Shown here one piece after another: positions 25,326 through 34,757 of a DNA stretch of 64,000 nucleotides. A program made the translations under genes and the position numbers. The notes beneath the pieces are model-generated. The model was not told the origin of the DNA and did not search any database. It saw only the letters and a list, made by a program, of their open reading frames with translations. Numbering within the stretch: position 1 is the first letter of the stretch; the number at the start of each line of letters is the position of its first letter. The DNA is from Cetobacterium ceti (GTDB lineage: Bacteria > Fusobacteriota > Fusobacteriia > Fusobacteriales > Fusobacteriaceae): contig NZ_FUWX01000015.1 in assembly GCF_900167275.1 (NCBI RefSeq), positions 1 to 64,000 of the forward strand, written 5' to 3'.

Positions 25326-26342
25326 ATGAAAGAAAGATTGAGTACATTAAAGGACTCTGCTAAGGATAGCATCCTAAATGCAAATACTTTACAAGAGATT
25401 GATGAGATCAGAGTAAAGTATTTAGGAAAAAAGGGAGAACTAACTGAGATTTCTAAATCTATGAGAAATCTTTCTCCAGAGGAAAGACCTGTATTAGGAG
25501 CACTTATAAACGAAGCTAGAGAAGTTATAAGTGAGCTATTAGAAAATAGATTAGCAGAAGTTAAGGCCATAGTTAAGGCTGAACAACTTGCAACAGAAAC
25601 AATAGATATAACACTACCTGGTAGAAAAATTGAAATGGGAGGAATTCACCCAATCACAGAAACTACAAACTTCTTAAAGGGAATTTTCGTAGATATGGGA
25701 TTTGACGTGGCTGAAGGACCAGAAATAGAATTAACTTCTATAAACTTTGACGCTTTAAATATCCCTGAATCACACCCATCTAGAGATCTTCAAGATACAT
25801 TCTACATGTCAGAAAATGTAGTATTAAGAACTCACACATCACCAGTACAAGTAAGATATATGTCTAAAAATAAACCTCCATTTAGAATGGTATGTCCAGG
25901 AAAGGTATATAGAAATGACTATGATATTTCTCATACACCTATGTTCCACCAAATGGAAGGATTAATGGTAGGGGAAAATATTTCCTTTGCTAACTTAAAA
26001 GCAATTCTTACAGAATTTGTAACTAAAGTATTTGGAAAAACTAATGTTAGATTTAGACCACATTTCTTCCCATTCACAGAGCCAAGTGCAGAGATGGACG
26101 TAGAATGTGTAATTTGTAAGGGTAAAGGATGTAGACTTTGTAAGGACAGTGGATGGCTTGAAATTATGGGATGCGGAATGGTAGACCCAGAGGTTTTAAA
26201 AGCTGTTGGATATGATCCAGAAGAAGTAACAGGATTTGCTTTTGGAATGGGAATAGAGAGAATTACCATGTTAAGACATGGAATAGATGATTTAAGAGCT
26301 TTCTTTGAGAATGATATTAGATTTTTAAAGCAGTTTAAATAG
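25326..26342 (+). CDS. pheS: Phenylalanine-tRNA ligase alpha subunit
   Basis: Catalytic subunit of the class II PheRS alpha2-beta2 enzyme. The 338 residues begin with a coiled-coil arm (about 1-85), followed by the catalytic core with HPITETTNFLKGIF, PCGKVYRND-type CPGKVYRNDYD, motif 2 region HTPMFHQMEG, and motif 3 GFAFGMGIERITMLRHGI. A Cys-rich CVICKGKGCRLCK segment is present as in many bacterial PheS. AGGAGG precedes the ATG. No T-box leader is visible in the short gap before it. Confidence 0.97.
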   Translation: MKERLSTLKDSAKDSILNANTLQEIDEIRVKYLGKKGELTEISKSMRNLSPEERPVLGALINEAREVISELLENRLAEVKAIVKAEQLATETIDITLPGRKIEMGGIHPITETTNFLKGIFVDMGFDVAEGPEIELTSINFDALNIPESHPSRDLQDTFYMSENVVLRTHTSPVQVRYMSKNKPPFRMVCPGKVYRNDYDISHTPMFHQMEGLMVGENISFANLKAILTEFVTKVFGKTNVRFRPHFFPFTEPSAEMDVECVICKGKGCRLCKDSGWLEIMGCGMVDPEVLKAVGYDPEEVTGFAFGMGIERITMLRHGIDDLRAFFENDIRFLKQFK

Positions 26343-26356
26343 TTGGAGGCAAATTT

Positions 26357-28750
26357 ATGTTAATTTCATTGGATTGGTTAAAGCAGTATGTGGACATAAA
26401 AGAGGATATCAAACAGCTAGAAAATACTCTTACAATGATAGGACAAGAGGTAGAAGCTATTGATATTCAAGGAAAGGACCTTGAAAATGTAGTAATTGGA
26501 CAGGTTATTGAATATGGAAAGCATCCTGAGGCAGATAAATTAACTTTACTAAAAGTTAATGTTGGAGAGGAAGAGCCTCTTCAAATAGTTTGTGGAGCAC
26601 CAAACCACAAATTAGGAGATAAGGTTGTAGTGGCTAAAATTGGAGCCGTTCTTCCTGGAGACTTTAAAATAAAGAAAAGTAAAATCAGAGGAGTAGAATC
26701 TTTTGGTATGCTATGTTCTGAGGTTGAATTAGGATTAGGTGAGGATGGAGACGGTATTATAATCCTTCCTGAAACAGCAACTGTAGGACAAGAATATAGA
26801 GAATATGCTGGATTAGATGATGTTGTATTTGAGTTAGAGATAACTCCAAATAGACCAGACTGTCTATCTCATATTGGAATTGCAAGGGAAGTTGCAGCTT
26901 ACTATGGTAGAAAGGTTAAATATCCTGATTACACAGTGAGTGAAATAATTGAAAGCATCAACAATAACCATGTTTCTACAAGAATAGAGGACAAGGAAAG
27001 ATGTAAGAGATTTGCAGGAAGAATTATTAAAAATGTAACTGTACAGGAATCTCCTGAATGGTTAAAGAAAAGAGTTAGATCTATGGGTCTAAAACCTGTA
27101 AATAACATTGTTGATATAACAAACTTTATATTATTTGAATATAATCAACCTTTACATGCCTATGATATGGAGAAAATTGAAGGAAAGCAGTTAGTTGTTA
27201 GAGCAGCTACACCTGGAGAGAAAATAGTAACTTTAGATGGTATGGAAAGAGAATTAAATAATGGTGAATTAGTAGTAGCTGATGAAAACAAGGTTTTAGC
27301 AATAGCTGGAATCATGGGTGGAGAAAATAGTAAAGTAACAGAGGATACTAAAACTATATTCTTAGAAGTTGCATACTTTACACCTGAAAACATAAGAAGA
27401 ACATCAAAGAATATTGGACTTGCTTCTGACTCTTCATATAGATTTGAAAGAGGATTAGACATTGAAAATGTTCCTGAGGTTTTAGATAGAGCTGCTGCCC
27501 TTATTGCAGAACTTACAGGAGGAGAAATTCTTCATGGAGTTATGGATAAGTACACAGAGAAATATGAAAAAATTGAAATACCTTTAAATATTCCAAGACT
27601 TAGAGCTTTCATGGGAAAAGATATTCCTCATGATACAGTGGGAACTATTTTAACTAACCTTGGATTAGGTATAAAAACTTTAGATCAAAATACTTTACTT
27701 GTAACACCACCATCATATAGAGGGGATCTTTCTAGACCAGAGGATTTATATGAAGAAGTTATAAGAATATATGGTTTTGAAAATATAGAGGATAAAATGC
27801 CAGTGGAGGAAATTACTCCAGGTAAAGAGGATAAGGGAATTGCAATTGTAGGAAGAGCTAAAAATGTTTTAGCTAAGGTTGGACTTCAAGAGGTTATTAA
27901 CTATAGCTTTGTTTCTAAGGAAGCAATTGAAGTTTTAGGAATTACAGAACCAACTATGGTTATTAGCAATCCTATCAGTGAAGATATGTCTGTAATGAGA
28001 CCTACACTTAGATATAGTCTATTAGGAAACATTAGAGATAACTTAAATAGAAACCAAAATGATTTAAGATTCTTTGAGGTTTCTAAGGTATTTAAGCCAG
28101 GAGAAGAGGGATTAGCTGAGGAAACTTATAGAGTTGCAATGGCTCTAGCAGGTAAAGAGGATAAGACATTATGGAATCCAAAACCAGAGGCTTATGATTT
28201 CTTTAGTTTAAAAGGATTTGTAGAAAAATTCCTAGAATATATGGGAATTTCTAGATATCAATTAACTAGAAGTGAAGATAAAAACTTCCATCCAGGAAGA
28301 AGTGCAGATATTAAAATAGGTAAATTTGTAATTGGAACATTTGGAGAAGTTCATCCAGATGTGGCTGAAGCTATGGGAATTAAAAAAGAAAGAGCCTATA
28401 TAGCTGAGCTAGATTTAACTATGATGATGCAGTATATGGGGAATACTGTTAAATATGAAAGAATAGTTAAATATCCAGAAGTAACAAGAGACTTAGCAAT
28501 TGTTCTAGATACAGATGTATTAGTTGGAGCAATGATTGATAGTATTAAGAAAACTTCAAACTTTATAGAAAAAGTTGAGTTATTTGATATTTATCAGGGG
28601 GATAAAATAGAAGAGGGGAAAAAATCAGTAGCGATTAGTATCGTACTTAGAAAAAAAGATGGGACTCTAGAAGAAAACGAAATCAACACTACTGTGGAGA
28701 AAATTTTAGGTTTAATTAAAAAATCTTACAACGGTGAGATCAGACAGTAG
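26357..28750 (+). CDS. pheT: Phenylalanine-tRNA ligase beta subunit
   Basis: Partner of PheS that binds and edits tRNA-Phe. The 797 residues include the tRNA-binding domain (about 40-150, VVIGQVIEYGKHPEADKLTLLKV), B3/B4 editing region (about 210-380, NNIVDITNFILFEYNQPLHAYD), B5 domain (about 405-475), a core synthetase-like domain, and the C-terminal anticodon-binding fold (about 705-797, YPEVTRDLAIVLD). It follows pheS after 14 bases. Confidence 0.97.
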   Translation: MLISLDWLKQYVDIKEDIKQLENTLTMIGQEVEAIDIQGKDLENVVIGQVIEYGKHPEADKLTLLKVNVGEEEPLQIVCGAPNHKLGDKVVVAKIGAVLPGDFKIKKSKIRGVESFGMLCSEVELGLGEDGDGIIILPETATVGQEYREYAGLDDVVFELEITPNRPDCLSHIGIAREVAAYYGRKVKYPDYTVSEIIESINNNHVSTRIEDKERCKRFAGRIIKNVTVQESPEWLKKRVRSMGLKPVNNIVDITNFILFEYNQPLHAYDMEKIEGKQLVVRAATPGEKIVTLDGMERELNNGELVVADENKVLAIAGIMGGENSKVTEDTKTIFLEVAYFTPENIRRTSKNIGLASDSSYRFERGLDIENVPEVLDRAAALIAELTGGEILHGVMDKYTEKYEKIEIPLNIPRLRAFMGKDIPHDTVGTILTNLGLGIKTLDQNTLLVTPPSYRGDLSRPEDLYEEVIRIYGFENIEDKMPVEEITPGKEDKGIAIVGRAKNVLAKVGLQEVINYSFVSKEAIEVLGITEPTMVISNPISEDMSVMRPTLRYSLLGNIRDNLNRNQNDLRFFEVSKVFKPGEEGLAEETYRVAMALAGKEDKTLWNPKPEAYDFFSLKGFVEKFLEYMGISRYQLTRSEDKNFHPGRSADIKIGKFVIGTFGEVHPDVAEAMGIKKERAYIAELDLTMMMQYMGNTVKYERIVKYPEVTRDLAIVLDTDVLVGAMIDSIKKTSNFIEKVELFDIYQGDKIEEGKKSVAISIVLRKKDGTLEENEINTTVEKILGLIKKSYNGEIRQ

Positions 28751-28790
28751 TTTGAAATAGATTAATCGAGTAATAGGAGGAACATTAAAA

Positions 28791-29999
28791 ATGGATTCAT
28801 TAAGAGAATTATTTAAAGTTGGAAACGGACCATCAAGTTCACATACTATGGGACCAGAAAGAGCTGCAAAGAGATTTAAGGCAGAAAACCCTGGAGCAGA
28901 TGCATTCAGAGTTGAGTTATACGGATCATTAGCATTAACAGGAAAAGGACACTTAACAGATTACATCATAGTTGAGACTTTCAAGCCAAAGTCAACTGAA
29001 ATAGTTTGGATGCCTGAGTATGTACACCCATACCATACAAACGGAATGAAGTTCATTGCCCTTGATAAGGAAGGAAATGAGTTAAATAGCTGGTTAGTAT
29101 TCTCTGTTGGTGGAGGAACTATAATGGAAGAGGGAGAGCAAAGACACGGAGCTTCTAAGGTTTACCCTCTAGGAAAAATGAGAGACATCATGGACTGGTG
29201 TGATAGAAACAGAAAGGAAATCTGGGAATTCGTAACTGAAAACGAAGGAGAGTCAATTTGGTTCTTCTTAGATCAGATTAGAACTGCAATGGAAGCAGCT
29301 GTAGAATCAGGACTTTCTAAAACTGGAATTTTACCAGGAACTATCAGATTACCAAGAAGAGCTCAAAACTTCTACAGAAAAGCTAGAAATGATAAATCTA
29401 GAAATGGATTTACAGGGAAAATCTTCGCTTATACTTTAGCAGTAGCTGAAGAAAATGGTGGAGGAGGAAGAGTTGTTACTGCCCCTACTTGTGGAGCAGC
29501 AGGAATTATTCCAGGACTTATGTACGCTTTAAAAGAGGAGTACAACTTAGATAATAAAGAGATTCTAAAAGGTTTAGCAGTAGCTGGATTAATTGGAAAT
29601 ATCATAAAAGAAAATGCAACTATCTCTGGAGCAGAGGGAGGATGTCAGGCCGAAGTTGGTTCTGCATGTGCAATGGCAGCAGGAATGGCATGTTTCATAT
29701 TAGGAGGATCTTTAGATCAAATCGAATACGCAGCTGAGATGGCATTAGAGCACCACTTAGGATTAACATGTGACCCAGTTGGAGGATATGTACAAATTCC
29801 TTGTATAGAGAGAAACGCTGCAGCTTCAGTTAGAGCTTTAGATGCGGCTCACTATGCTTTATATACAGATGGAAGACATACAGTATCATTTGACCAAGTT
29901 GTTACAACTATGGGAGAAACAGGAAAAGACCTTAAGGATGAATATAAGGAGACTTCATTAGGAGGACTTGCAAAGTTCAACTTTGAATCTGAGTGTTAA
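28791..29999 (+). CDS. Iron-sulfur L-serine dehydratase (single chain)
   Basis: Deaminates L-serine to pyruvate and ammonia with a 4Fe-4S cluster, a main catabolic step in amino-acid fermenters. The 402-residue chain fuses the beta-like part (N-terminal GNGPSSSHTMGPERAAKRF) and the alpha-like part (from about 190: VVTAPTCGAAGIIPG, LTCDPVGGYVQIPCIERNA). The three cluster cysteines can be read in those last motifs. AGGAGG lies 10 bases before the ATG, and the gene is rich in C-ending codons compared with its neighbours, suggesting high expression. The N-terminal half is shorter than in E. coli SdaA. Confidence 0.93.
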   Translation: MDSLRELFKVGNGPSSSHTMGPERAAKRFKAENPGADAFRVELYGSLALTGKGHLTDYIIVETFKPKSTEIVWMPEYVHPYHTNGMKFIALDKEGNELNSWLVFSVGGGTIMEEGEQRHGASKVYPLGKMRDIMDWCDRNRKEIWEFVTENEGESIWFFLDQIRTAMEAAVESGLSKTGILPGTIRLPRRAQNFYRKARNDKSRNGFTGKIFAYTLAVAEENGGGGRVVTAPTCGAAGIIPGLMYALKEEYNLDNKEILKGLAVAGLIGNIIKENATISGAEGGCQAEVGSACAMAAGMACFILGGSLDQIEYAAEMALEHHLGLTCDPVGGYVQIPCIERNAAASVRALDAAHYALYTDGRHTVSFDQVVTTMGETGKDLKDEYKETSLGGLAKFNFESEC

Positions 30000-30026
30000 T
30001 TCTTAAAAATAATCTATAAATAATTT

Positions 30027-30054
30027 AGCCACAGGTGACTGTGGCTATTTTTTT
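30027..30054 (+). terminator. Terminator after L-serine dehydratase
   Basis: AGCCACAG (30027-30034) pairs with CTGTGGCT (30039-30046) around GTGA, then A and seven Ts. Confidence 0.93.
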
Positions 30055-30067
30055 GTAAGGAGGCAAA

Positions 30068-30631
30068 ATGAAATTAATTGTAGGACTTGGAAATCCAGGA
30101 AGAGAGTATGAAAAAACAAGACACAATGTGGGGTTTGATATTATTGATAAATTAGCTCAAAAGTATAGAGTTACTTTTAAAGATAAATTCAAAGGACTTT
30201 TAGGAGAGGCAAATATAGATGGAGAGAAAGTTTATCTATTAAAACCTCAAACTTATATGAATTTAAGTGGAGATTCTATAATTCAAGTTATTAATTTTTA
30301 TAAAATAGACCCAAAAAGTGAAATGGTAATTATATATGATGATATGGATTTACCTATTGGAAAATTAAGAATTAAAGAAAAGGGAAGTGCTGGGGGACAC
30401 AATGGAATTAAATCTATAATCTCTCACATGGGACAAGATTTTTTAAGAATTAAGTGTGGAATAGGAAAAGCTAAAAATAAAGATGAAAATATAAATTTTG
30501 TTCTTGGAAAATTTGCAAAAGATGAGCAAGAATTGATTGATAAAATGGCAGAGTCGGCAATCAGTGCAACGGAAGATATAATTAATGACTTAAAAATAGA
30601 CAAAGTGCTACAAAAGTATAACAAAAAATAA
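30068..30631 (+). CDS. pth: Peptidyl-tRNA hydrolase
   Basis: Releases tRNA from prematurely dropped peptidyl-tRNA. The 187 residues show GLGNPGREYEKTRHNVGFD with the key Asn9 and catalytic His19, then LKPQTYMNLSG, VIIYDDMDLPIGKLRIKEKGSAGGHNG and a GIGKAKN-type motif. AGGAGG lies 4 bases before the ATG. It sits between the serine dehydratase terminator and the Rnf promoter. Confidence 0.96.
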   Translation: MKLIVGLGNPGREYEKTRHNVGFDIIDKLAQKYRVTFKDKFKGLLGEANIDGEKVYLLKPQTYMNLSGDSIIQVINFYKIDPKSEMVIIYDDMDLPIGKLRIKEKGSAGGHNGIKSIISHMGQDFLRIKCGIGKAKNKDENINFVLGKFAKDEQELIDKMAESAISATEDIINDLKIDKVLQKYNKK

Positions 30632-30656
30632 CCAAAAAGCTCATAAAATTATTTGA

Positions 30657-30702
30657 TTTAACATTCAACTAAGTTGTTAAATATGAGTAAATATGGTATC
30701 CT
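30657..30702 (+). promoter_or_regulatory. rnf operon promoter with overlapping dyad
   Basis: TTGTTA (30674-30679), a 17-base spacer and TATCCT (30697-30702). TTTAACA (30657-30663) faces TGTTAAA (30675-30681) across the -35, with an inner CAACT/AGTTG dyad. A redox regulator of the Rex kind, whose sites contain TTGTT..AACAA, is a possible binder, but the spacing is not a textbook Rex site. Confidence 0.6.
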
Positions 30703-30747
30703 AAAATTAACGAAGTCTAAACAAATTTATAGGGAGGTAGTTGGTTT

Positions 30748-32058
30748 ATGAAGTTCTTCGGATTTAAGGGTGGAGTTCATCCCCCTGAAAACAAGATTCA
30801 AAGTGAAAACCAAGCTATTGAGGTTTTACAATCTCCAAAAATGGTTTATATACCATTACTGCAACATATAGGGTCTCCTTTAGATGCTCTAGTTGCACCA
30901 GGGGATAGAGTTTTAAAGGGACAAAAAATAGGAGATTCATCAGCTTTCTTAACATCTCCAGTACACTCTCCAGTGAGTGGAACGGTGAAATCTGTAGAGG
31001 AATTACCATTTCCTTTAATGGGAAGGGTTAAAACTATTGTTATTGAAAATGACTTTGCAGAGGAATGGGTAGAACTTAAGAAGAATCCCCAATGGAAAGA
31101 TTCATCTAAGGAGGACCTATTAGGAACTATTAGAGAGATGGGAATAGTAGGTTTAGGGGGAGCAGCCTTCCCTACACATATTAAATTAAACCCACCAAAG
31201 GATGTAAACATTGAATATCTACTATTAAATGGAGCTGAGTGTGAACCTTACCTTAATTCAGATAATAGAGTTATGATAGAGGAACCTGAAAAGGTTGTTC
31301 AAGGAATAGAAATAATGAAACACATTCTAGGGGTAACAAAGGCAGTAATAGGAATAGAGGACAATAAACAAGAGGCTATTGCCACTATGAAAAAAGCCTG
31401 TGAAAATACAGAAATAGAGGTTATGCCTTTAAAAACTATGTATCCTCAAGGGGGAGAAAAATCTCTTATTAAGGCAATTTTAAATAGGGAAGTTCCAAGT
31501 GGAAAATTACCATCTGCAGTGGGAGTTGTGGTAAATAACACAACTACAGCAGGGGCAATTTATGAAGGAATAGTAGAGGGAAAACCTTTACTTACAAAGG
31601 TTGTAACTGTTACTGGAAAAGGAATAACAACACCTAAAAACTTAAGAGCTTTAATAGGAACAAAAATTTCAGAACTTCTTGAAGATTGTGGATTCCAAGA
31701 GGAAATTACTGAAAAAGTTGTAATGGGTGGTCCTATGATGGGAATGACTCAATATACTTTAGATGTTCCTGTTATAAAGGGAACTTCAGGGCTTCTAGCT
31801 TTAACTAAGTCAGAAACTAATTCTTGCAAACCAAAGGCTTGTATAGGATGTGGAAAATGTATTGATGCATGTCCAATGGGATTAGAGCCAATTATGTATG
31901 CAAGATTAGGGGAGTTCCAACAATGGGAAGAGATGGGAGAACACAATCTAATGGATTGTATAGAGTGTGGTTCATGTGCATATATTTGTCCATCTAACAG
32001 ACCATTGACAGAGGAAATAAAAATAGGAAAAGCAAAACTAAGAACTATGAAGAAATAA
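30748..32058 (+). CDS. rnfC: Rnf complex subunit C
   Basis: Peripheral NADH-side subunit of the Rnf ferredoxin:NAD+ oxidoreductase, which couples electron flow to Na+ or H+ export. The 436 residues start with the family KFFGFKGGVHPPENK, have an FMN/NADH-binding GLGGAAFPTHIKLNPP segment, and carry two 4Fe-4S motifs near the C-terminus (CIGCGKCIDACPMGLEP and CIECGSCAYICPSNRPL). There is no long C-terminal extension as in E. coli RsxC. First gene of rnfCDGEAB. Confidence 0.96.
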   Translation: MKFFGFKGGVHPPENKIQSENQAIEVLQSPKMVYIPLLQHIGSPLDALVAPGDRVLKGQKIGDSSAFLTSPVHSPVSGTVKSVEELPFPLMGRVKTIVIENDFAEEWVELKKNPQWKDSSKEDLLGTIREMGIVGLGGAAFPTHIKLNPPKDVNIEYLLLNGAECEPYLNSDNRVMIEEPEKVVQGIEIMKHILGVTKAVIGIEDNKQEAIATMKKACENTEIEVMPLKTMYPQGGEKSLIKAILNREVPSGKLPSAVGVVVNNTTTAGAIYEGIVEGKPLLTKVVTVTGKGITTPKNLRALIGTKISELLEDCGFQEEITEKVVMGGPMMGMTQYTLDVPVIKGTSGLLALTKSETNSCKPKACIGCGKCIDACPMGLEPIMYARLGEFQQWEEMGEHNLMDCIECGSCAYICPSNRPLTEEIKIGKAKLRTMKK

Positions 32059-32070
32059 TGGGAGGAAATC

Positions 32071-33009
32071 GTGGCAAAGATTTTTAGAATGGGGCCATCG
32101 CCTCATATTAGAACTAAGGAAACAACTGAGGATGTAATGTATGATGTAATCATAGCTTTAATTCCAGCATTGTTAGCATCTTGGTACTTTTTTGGAATAA
32201 GAGCCATATCTGTGGTTGCAGTTTCTGTATTCACATGTATGTTATCTGAGTATATCTGTCAAAAAATAATGAAAAGAGATATTGAAATTTTTGATGGAAG
32301 TGCGGCAATAACAGGTATTTTATATGCCTTTGTTATACCACCATATATGTCTTATTGGTATATAGTTACAGGAGCAGCTGTTTCTATTGTACTTGGGAAA
32401 ATGCTTTTTGGAGGGTTAGGACATAATATATTTAACCCAGCTTTAGTAGGAAGAGCTTTTATTCAAGCTTCATGGCCAGTGGCTATAACTACTTTTATGT
32501 ATGACAGTGTTGCAGGACCTACAATTCTTGATGCAATGAAAAGAGGATTAGGAACTAATGTAGCCTTAATAGATAAAGGAAACTTATATGCCAATGCCTT
32601 TTTTGGAAGAATGGGTGGATGTTTAGGAGAAACATCAGCTTTAGCTCTTTTAATAGGTGGATTATATTTAATTTATAAAAAACAAGTGGACTGGAGAGTA
32701 CCTTTAATCATAATTGGAACTGTATTTGTAATTACCTTAGCAAGTGGTGCAGATCCAATAATGCACATATTCTCAGGAGGATTATTCCTAGGAGCTTTCT
32801 TTATGGCTACAGATATGGTAACAAGTCCTCATAATATAAAGGGAAGAGTTATATTCGCCCTAGGAGTTGGAATTCTTATTTCTTTAATTAGATTAAAGGG
32901 AGGATATCCAGAGGGAACAGCCTTTGCAATCTTAATTATGAATGGATTTGTACCTCTTATAAATAGATATACAAAACCTAAGAGATTTGGGGAGGTGAAA
33001 GTGAAATAA
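32071..33009 (+). CDS. rnfD: Rnf complex subunit D
   Basis: Integral membrane subunit with a covalently bound FMN. The 312-residue protein has about nine hydrophobic segments, the family start RMGPSPHIRTKETT, GHNIFNPALVGRAFI, and the FMN-attachment region FMATDMVTSPHNIKG. The start is GTG at 32071, preceded by GGGAGG. The last base is shared with rnfG (stop/start overlap TAATG). Confidence 0.95.
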   Translation: MAKIFRMGPSPHIRTKETTEDVMYDVIIALIPALLASWYFFGIRAISVVAVSVFTCMLSEYICQKIMKRDIEIFDGSAAITGILYAFVIPPYMSYWYIVTGAAVSIVLGKMLFGGLGHNIFNPALVGRAFIQASWPVAITTFMYDSVAGPTILDAMKRGLGTNVALIDKGNLYANAFFGRMGGCLGETSALALLIGGLYLIYKKQVDWRVPLIIIGTVFVITLASGADPIMHIFSGGLFLGAFFMATDMVTSPHNIKGRVIFALGVGILISLIRLKGGYPEGTAFAILIMNGFVPLINRYTKPKRFGEVKVK

Positions 33010-33545
33010 TGGAAAGAAATAGATATGTTCACTACGCCCTTGTATTAACTATAATTGCAGCAATATCAGCTGGAATTTTAGCAATGGTAAATAAGGCAAC
33101 TTCAAAGGTAATAATAGCCAATGCTAGAGCCGCAGTAAATGCAGCTAGAATTAAAGTATTACCTAGAGCAGTTGATTTTAATGAAAATGAAACTACAGAA
33201 TCAGAAGGATTAAAATATATTCCAGGGGTAAATAAAAACGGAAAAGTTGTGGGATATGTTGTAACTGTTTCTCAACCTGGATATGCAGCTAATATAGATT
33301 TTGTTTTAGGAATTGATACTAGAGGAAGAGTAACTGGATTAAATGTAATTGCAGCTCAGGAAACTCCAGGATTAGGTTCTAAAATAATGGATGAGGCATG
33401 GCAGAAAAAAGCTATAGGTAAAGATGTTAACTATGAATTTAATAAGGCCACAGATGCCTTTGCAGGGGCAACAATTTCTCCACATGCAGTATATACTGGA
33501 ATGAAAAGAGCCCTTAAAGGATATGAAGATGGGGTGAAAAAATAA
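33009..33545 (+). CDS. rnfG: Rnf complex subunit G
   Basis: FMN-carrying subunit facing the outside of the inner membrane. The 178 residues have one N-terminal membrane helix (about 8-27) and an FMN_bind domain ending in FAGATISPHAV, where the threonine takes the phosphoester-linked FMN (the GATI/S motif). The stop and start overlap by one base at both ends, so translation is coupled with rnfD and rnfE. Confidence 0.94.
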   Translation: MERNRYVHYALVLTIIAAISAGILAMVNKATSKVIIANARAAVNAARIKVLPRAVDFNENETTESEGLKYIPGVNKNGKVVGYVVTVSQPGYAANIDFVLGIDTRGRVTGLNVIAAQETPGLGSKIMDEAWQKKAIGKDVNYEFNKATDAFAGATISPHAVYTGMKRALKGYEDGVKK

Positions 33546-34156
33546 TGGCAGAGAAAACTAATAGAGAAATACTTTTAAATGGAATAATAAAGGAAAATCC
33601 AGTATTTGTATTGCTTTTAGGATTATGTCCAACCCTAGGAGTTACCTCTTCATCAATAAATGGTATGTCTATGGGTCTTGCTACAATGGCAGTTATAGTT
33701 TGTTCTAATATATTAATCTCAGCTGTAAAAAGCTTTATACCTGATAAGGTAAGAATACCAGCCTTTATTATGATAATCGCTTCTTTAGTTACAATAGTTC
33801 AAATGGTTATGGAAGCCTATGTTCCTGATTTATATAAGGTATTAGGACTATTTATACCTCTAATTGTTGTTAACTGTATAGTTCTTGGAAGAGCGGAAAG
33901 TTTTGCTTCAAAGAATAACGTATTTAAATCTATGTTAGATGGAATTGGAGTTGGATTAGGATTTACTTTAGCACTTACTGTATTAGGGACTATAAGAGAG
34001 ATTATAGGAAATGGTACAGCATTTGGAATAAAAGTAACTCCAGAGGCTTATACTCCAGCACTTATATTTGTATTAGCTCCAGGGGCTTTTATAACAATAG
34101 GATGTATTATAGCTACCCAAAATTATATTAAAAGTAAAAAGGGTCAGGTGAAATAA
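33545..34156 (+). CDS. rnfE: Rnf complex subunit E
   Basis: Six-helix membrane subunit of the Rnf core, paralogous to RnfA and NqrD. The 203 residues carry NPVFVLLLGLCPTLGVTSS near the N-terminus, with the conserved cysteine that may share an in-membrane Fe-S centre with RnfA, and IVVNCIVLGRAESFAS in the second repeat. Confidence 0.95.
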   Translation: MAEKTNREILLNGIIKENPVFVLLLGLCPTLGVTSSSINGMSMGLATMAVIVCSNILISAVKSFIPDKVRIPAFIMIIASLVTIVQMVMEAYVPDLYKVLGLFIPLIVVNCIVLGRAESFASKNNVFKSMLDGIGVGLGFTLALTVLGTIREIIGNGTAFGIKVTPEAYTPALIFVLAPGAFITIGCIIATQNYIKSKKGQVK

Positions 34157-34157
34157 C

Positions 34158-34742
34158 ATGGATTTTGGAAAGATATTTAGTTTAATTATAACAGCAATTT
34201 TTATACAAAATATAATCTTTGCTAAATTCTTAGGATGTTGTCCTTTCATGGGAGTTTCTAAGAAGGTAGACGCTTCAATAGGAATGGGAATGGCAGTTAC
34301 ATTTGTTATGTCCCTTGCTTCAGGAGTAACTTGGATTATTAATAGATACTTACTTGTACCTTTTAATCTTGAGTACTTACAAACAATAGCTTTTATTCTT
34401 ATAATTGCTTCTTTAGTACAATTTGTTGAGATGGCAATTCAAAAAACATCTCCAAATTTATATAAGGCTTTAGGGGTATTTTTACCACTGATAACAACTA
34501 ACTGTGCGGTTCTTGGTATTGCAATTTTAAATATTCAAGAGAACTACAACTTTATAGAGTCTGTTATAAATGGTGCTGCTGTTGCTTTAGGATTTACTCT
34601 TGCCCTAGTTCTTTTAGCTGGAATTAGAGAAAGAATTGAATACTCAGCAATTCCTGCTCCTTTTAAAGGAGTACCAATTGCCTTTGTTTCAGCGGGATTA
34701 TTGGCAATGGCCTTTATGGGATTTAGCGGAATGCAATTATAA
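34158..34742 (+). CDS. rnfA: Rnf complex subunit A
   Basis: Six-helix membrane subunit paralogous to RnfE. The 194 residues have NIIFAKFLGCCPFMGVSKK and LITTNCAVLGIAI, the two Cys-containing half-repeats of the family that face each other at the membrane centre. GGTG precedes the ATG; the gap from rnfE is one base. Confidence 0.95.
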   Translation: MDFGKIFSLIITAIFIQNIIFAKFLGCCPFMGVSKKVDASIGMGMAVTFVMSLASGVTWIINRYLLVPFNLEYLQTIAFILIIASLVQFVEMAIQKTSPNLYKALGVFLPLITTNCAVLGIAILNIQENYNFIESVINGAAVALGFTLALVLLAGIRERIEYSAIPAPFKGVPIAFVSAGLLAMAFMGFSGMQL

Positions 34743-34757
34743 AATTAGGAGGTAGGT

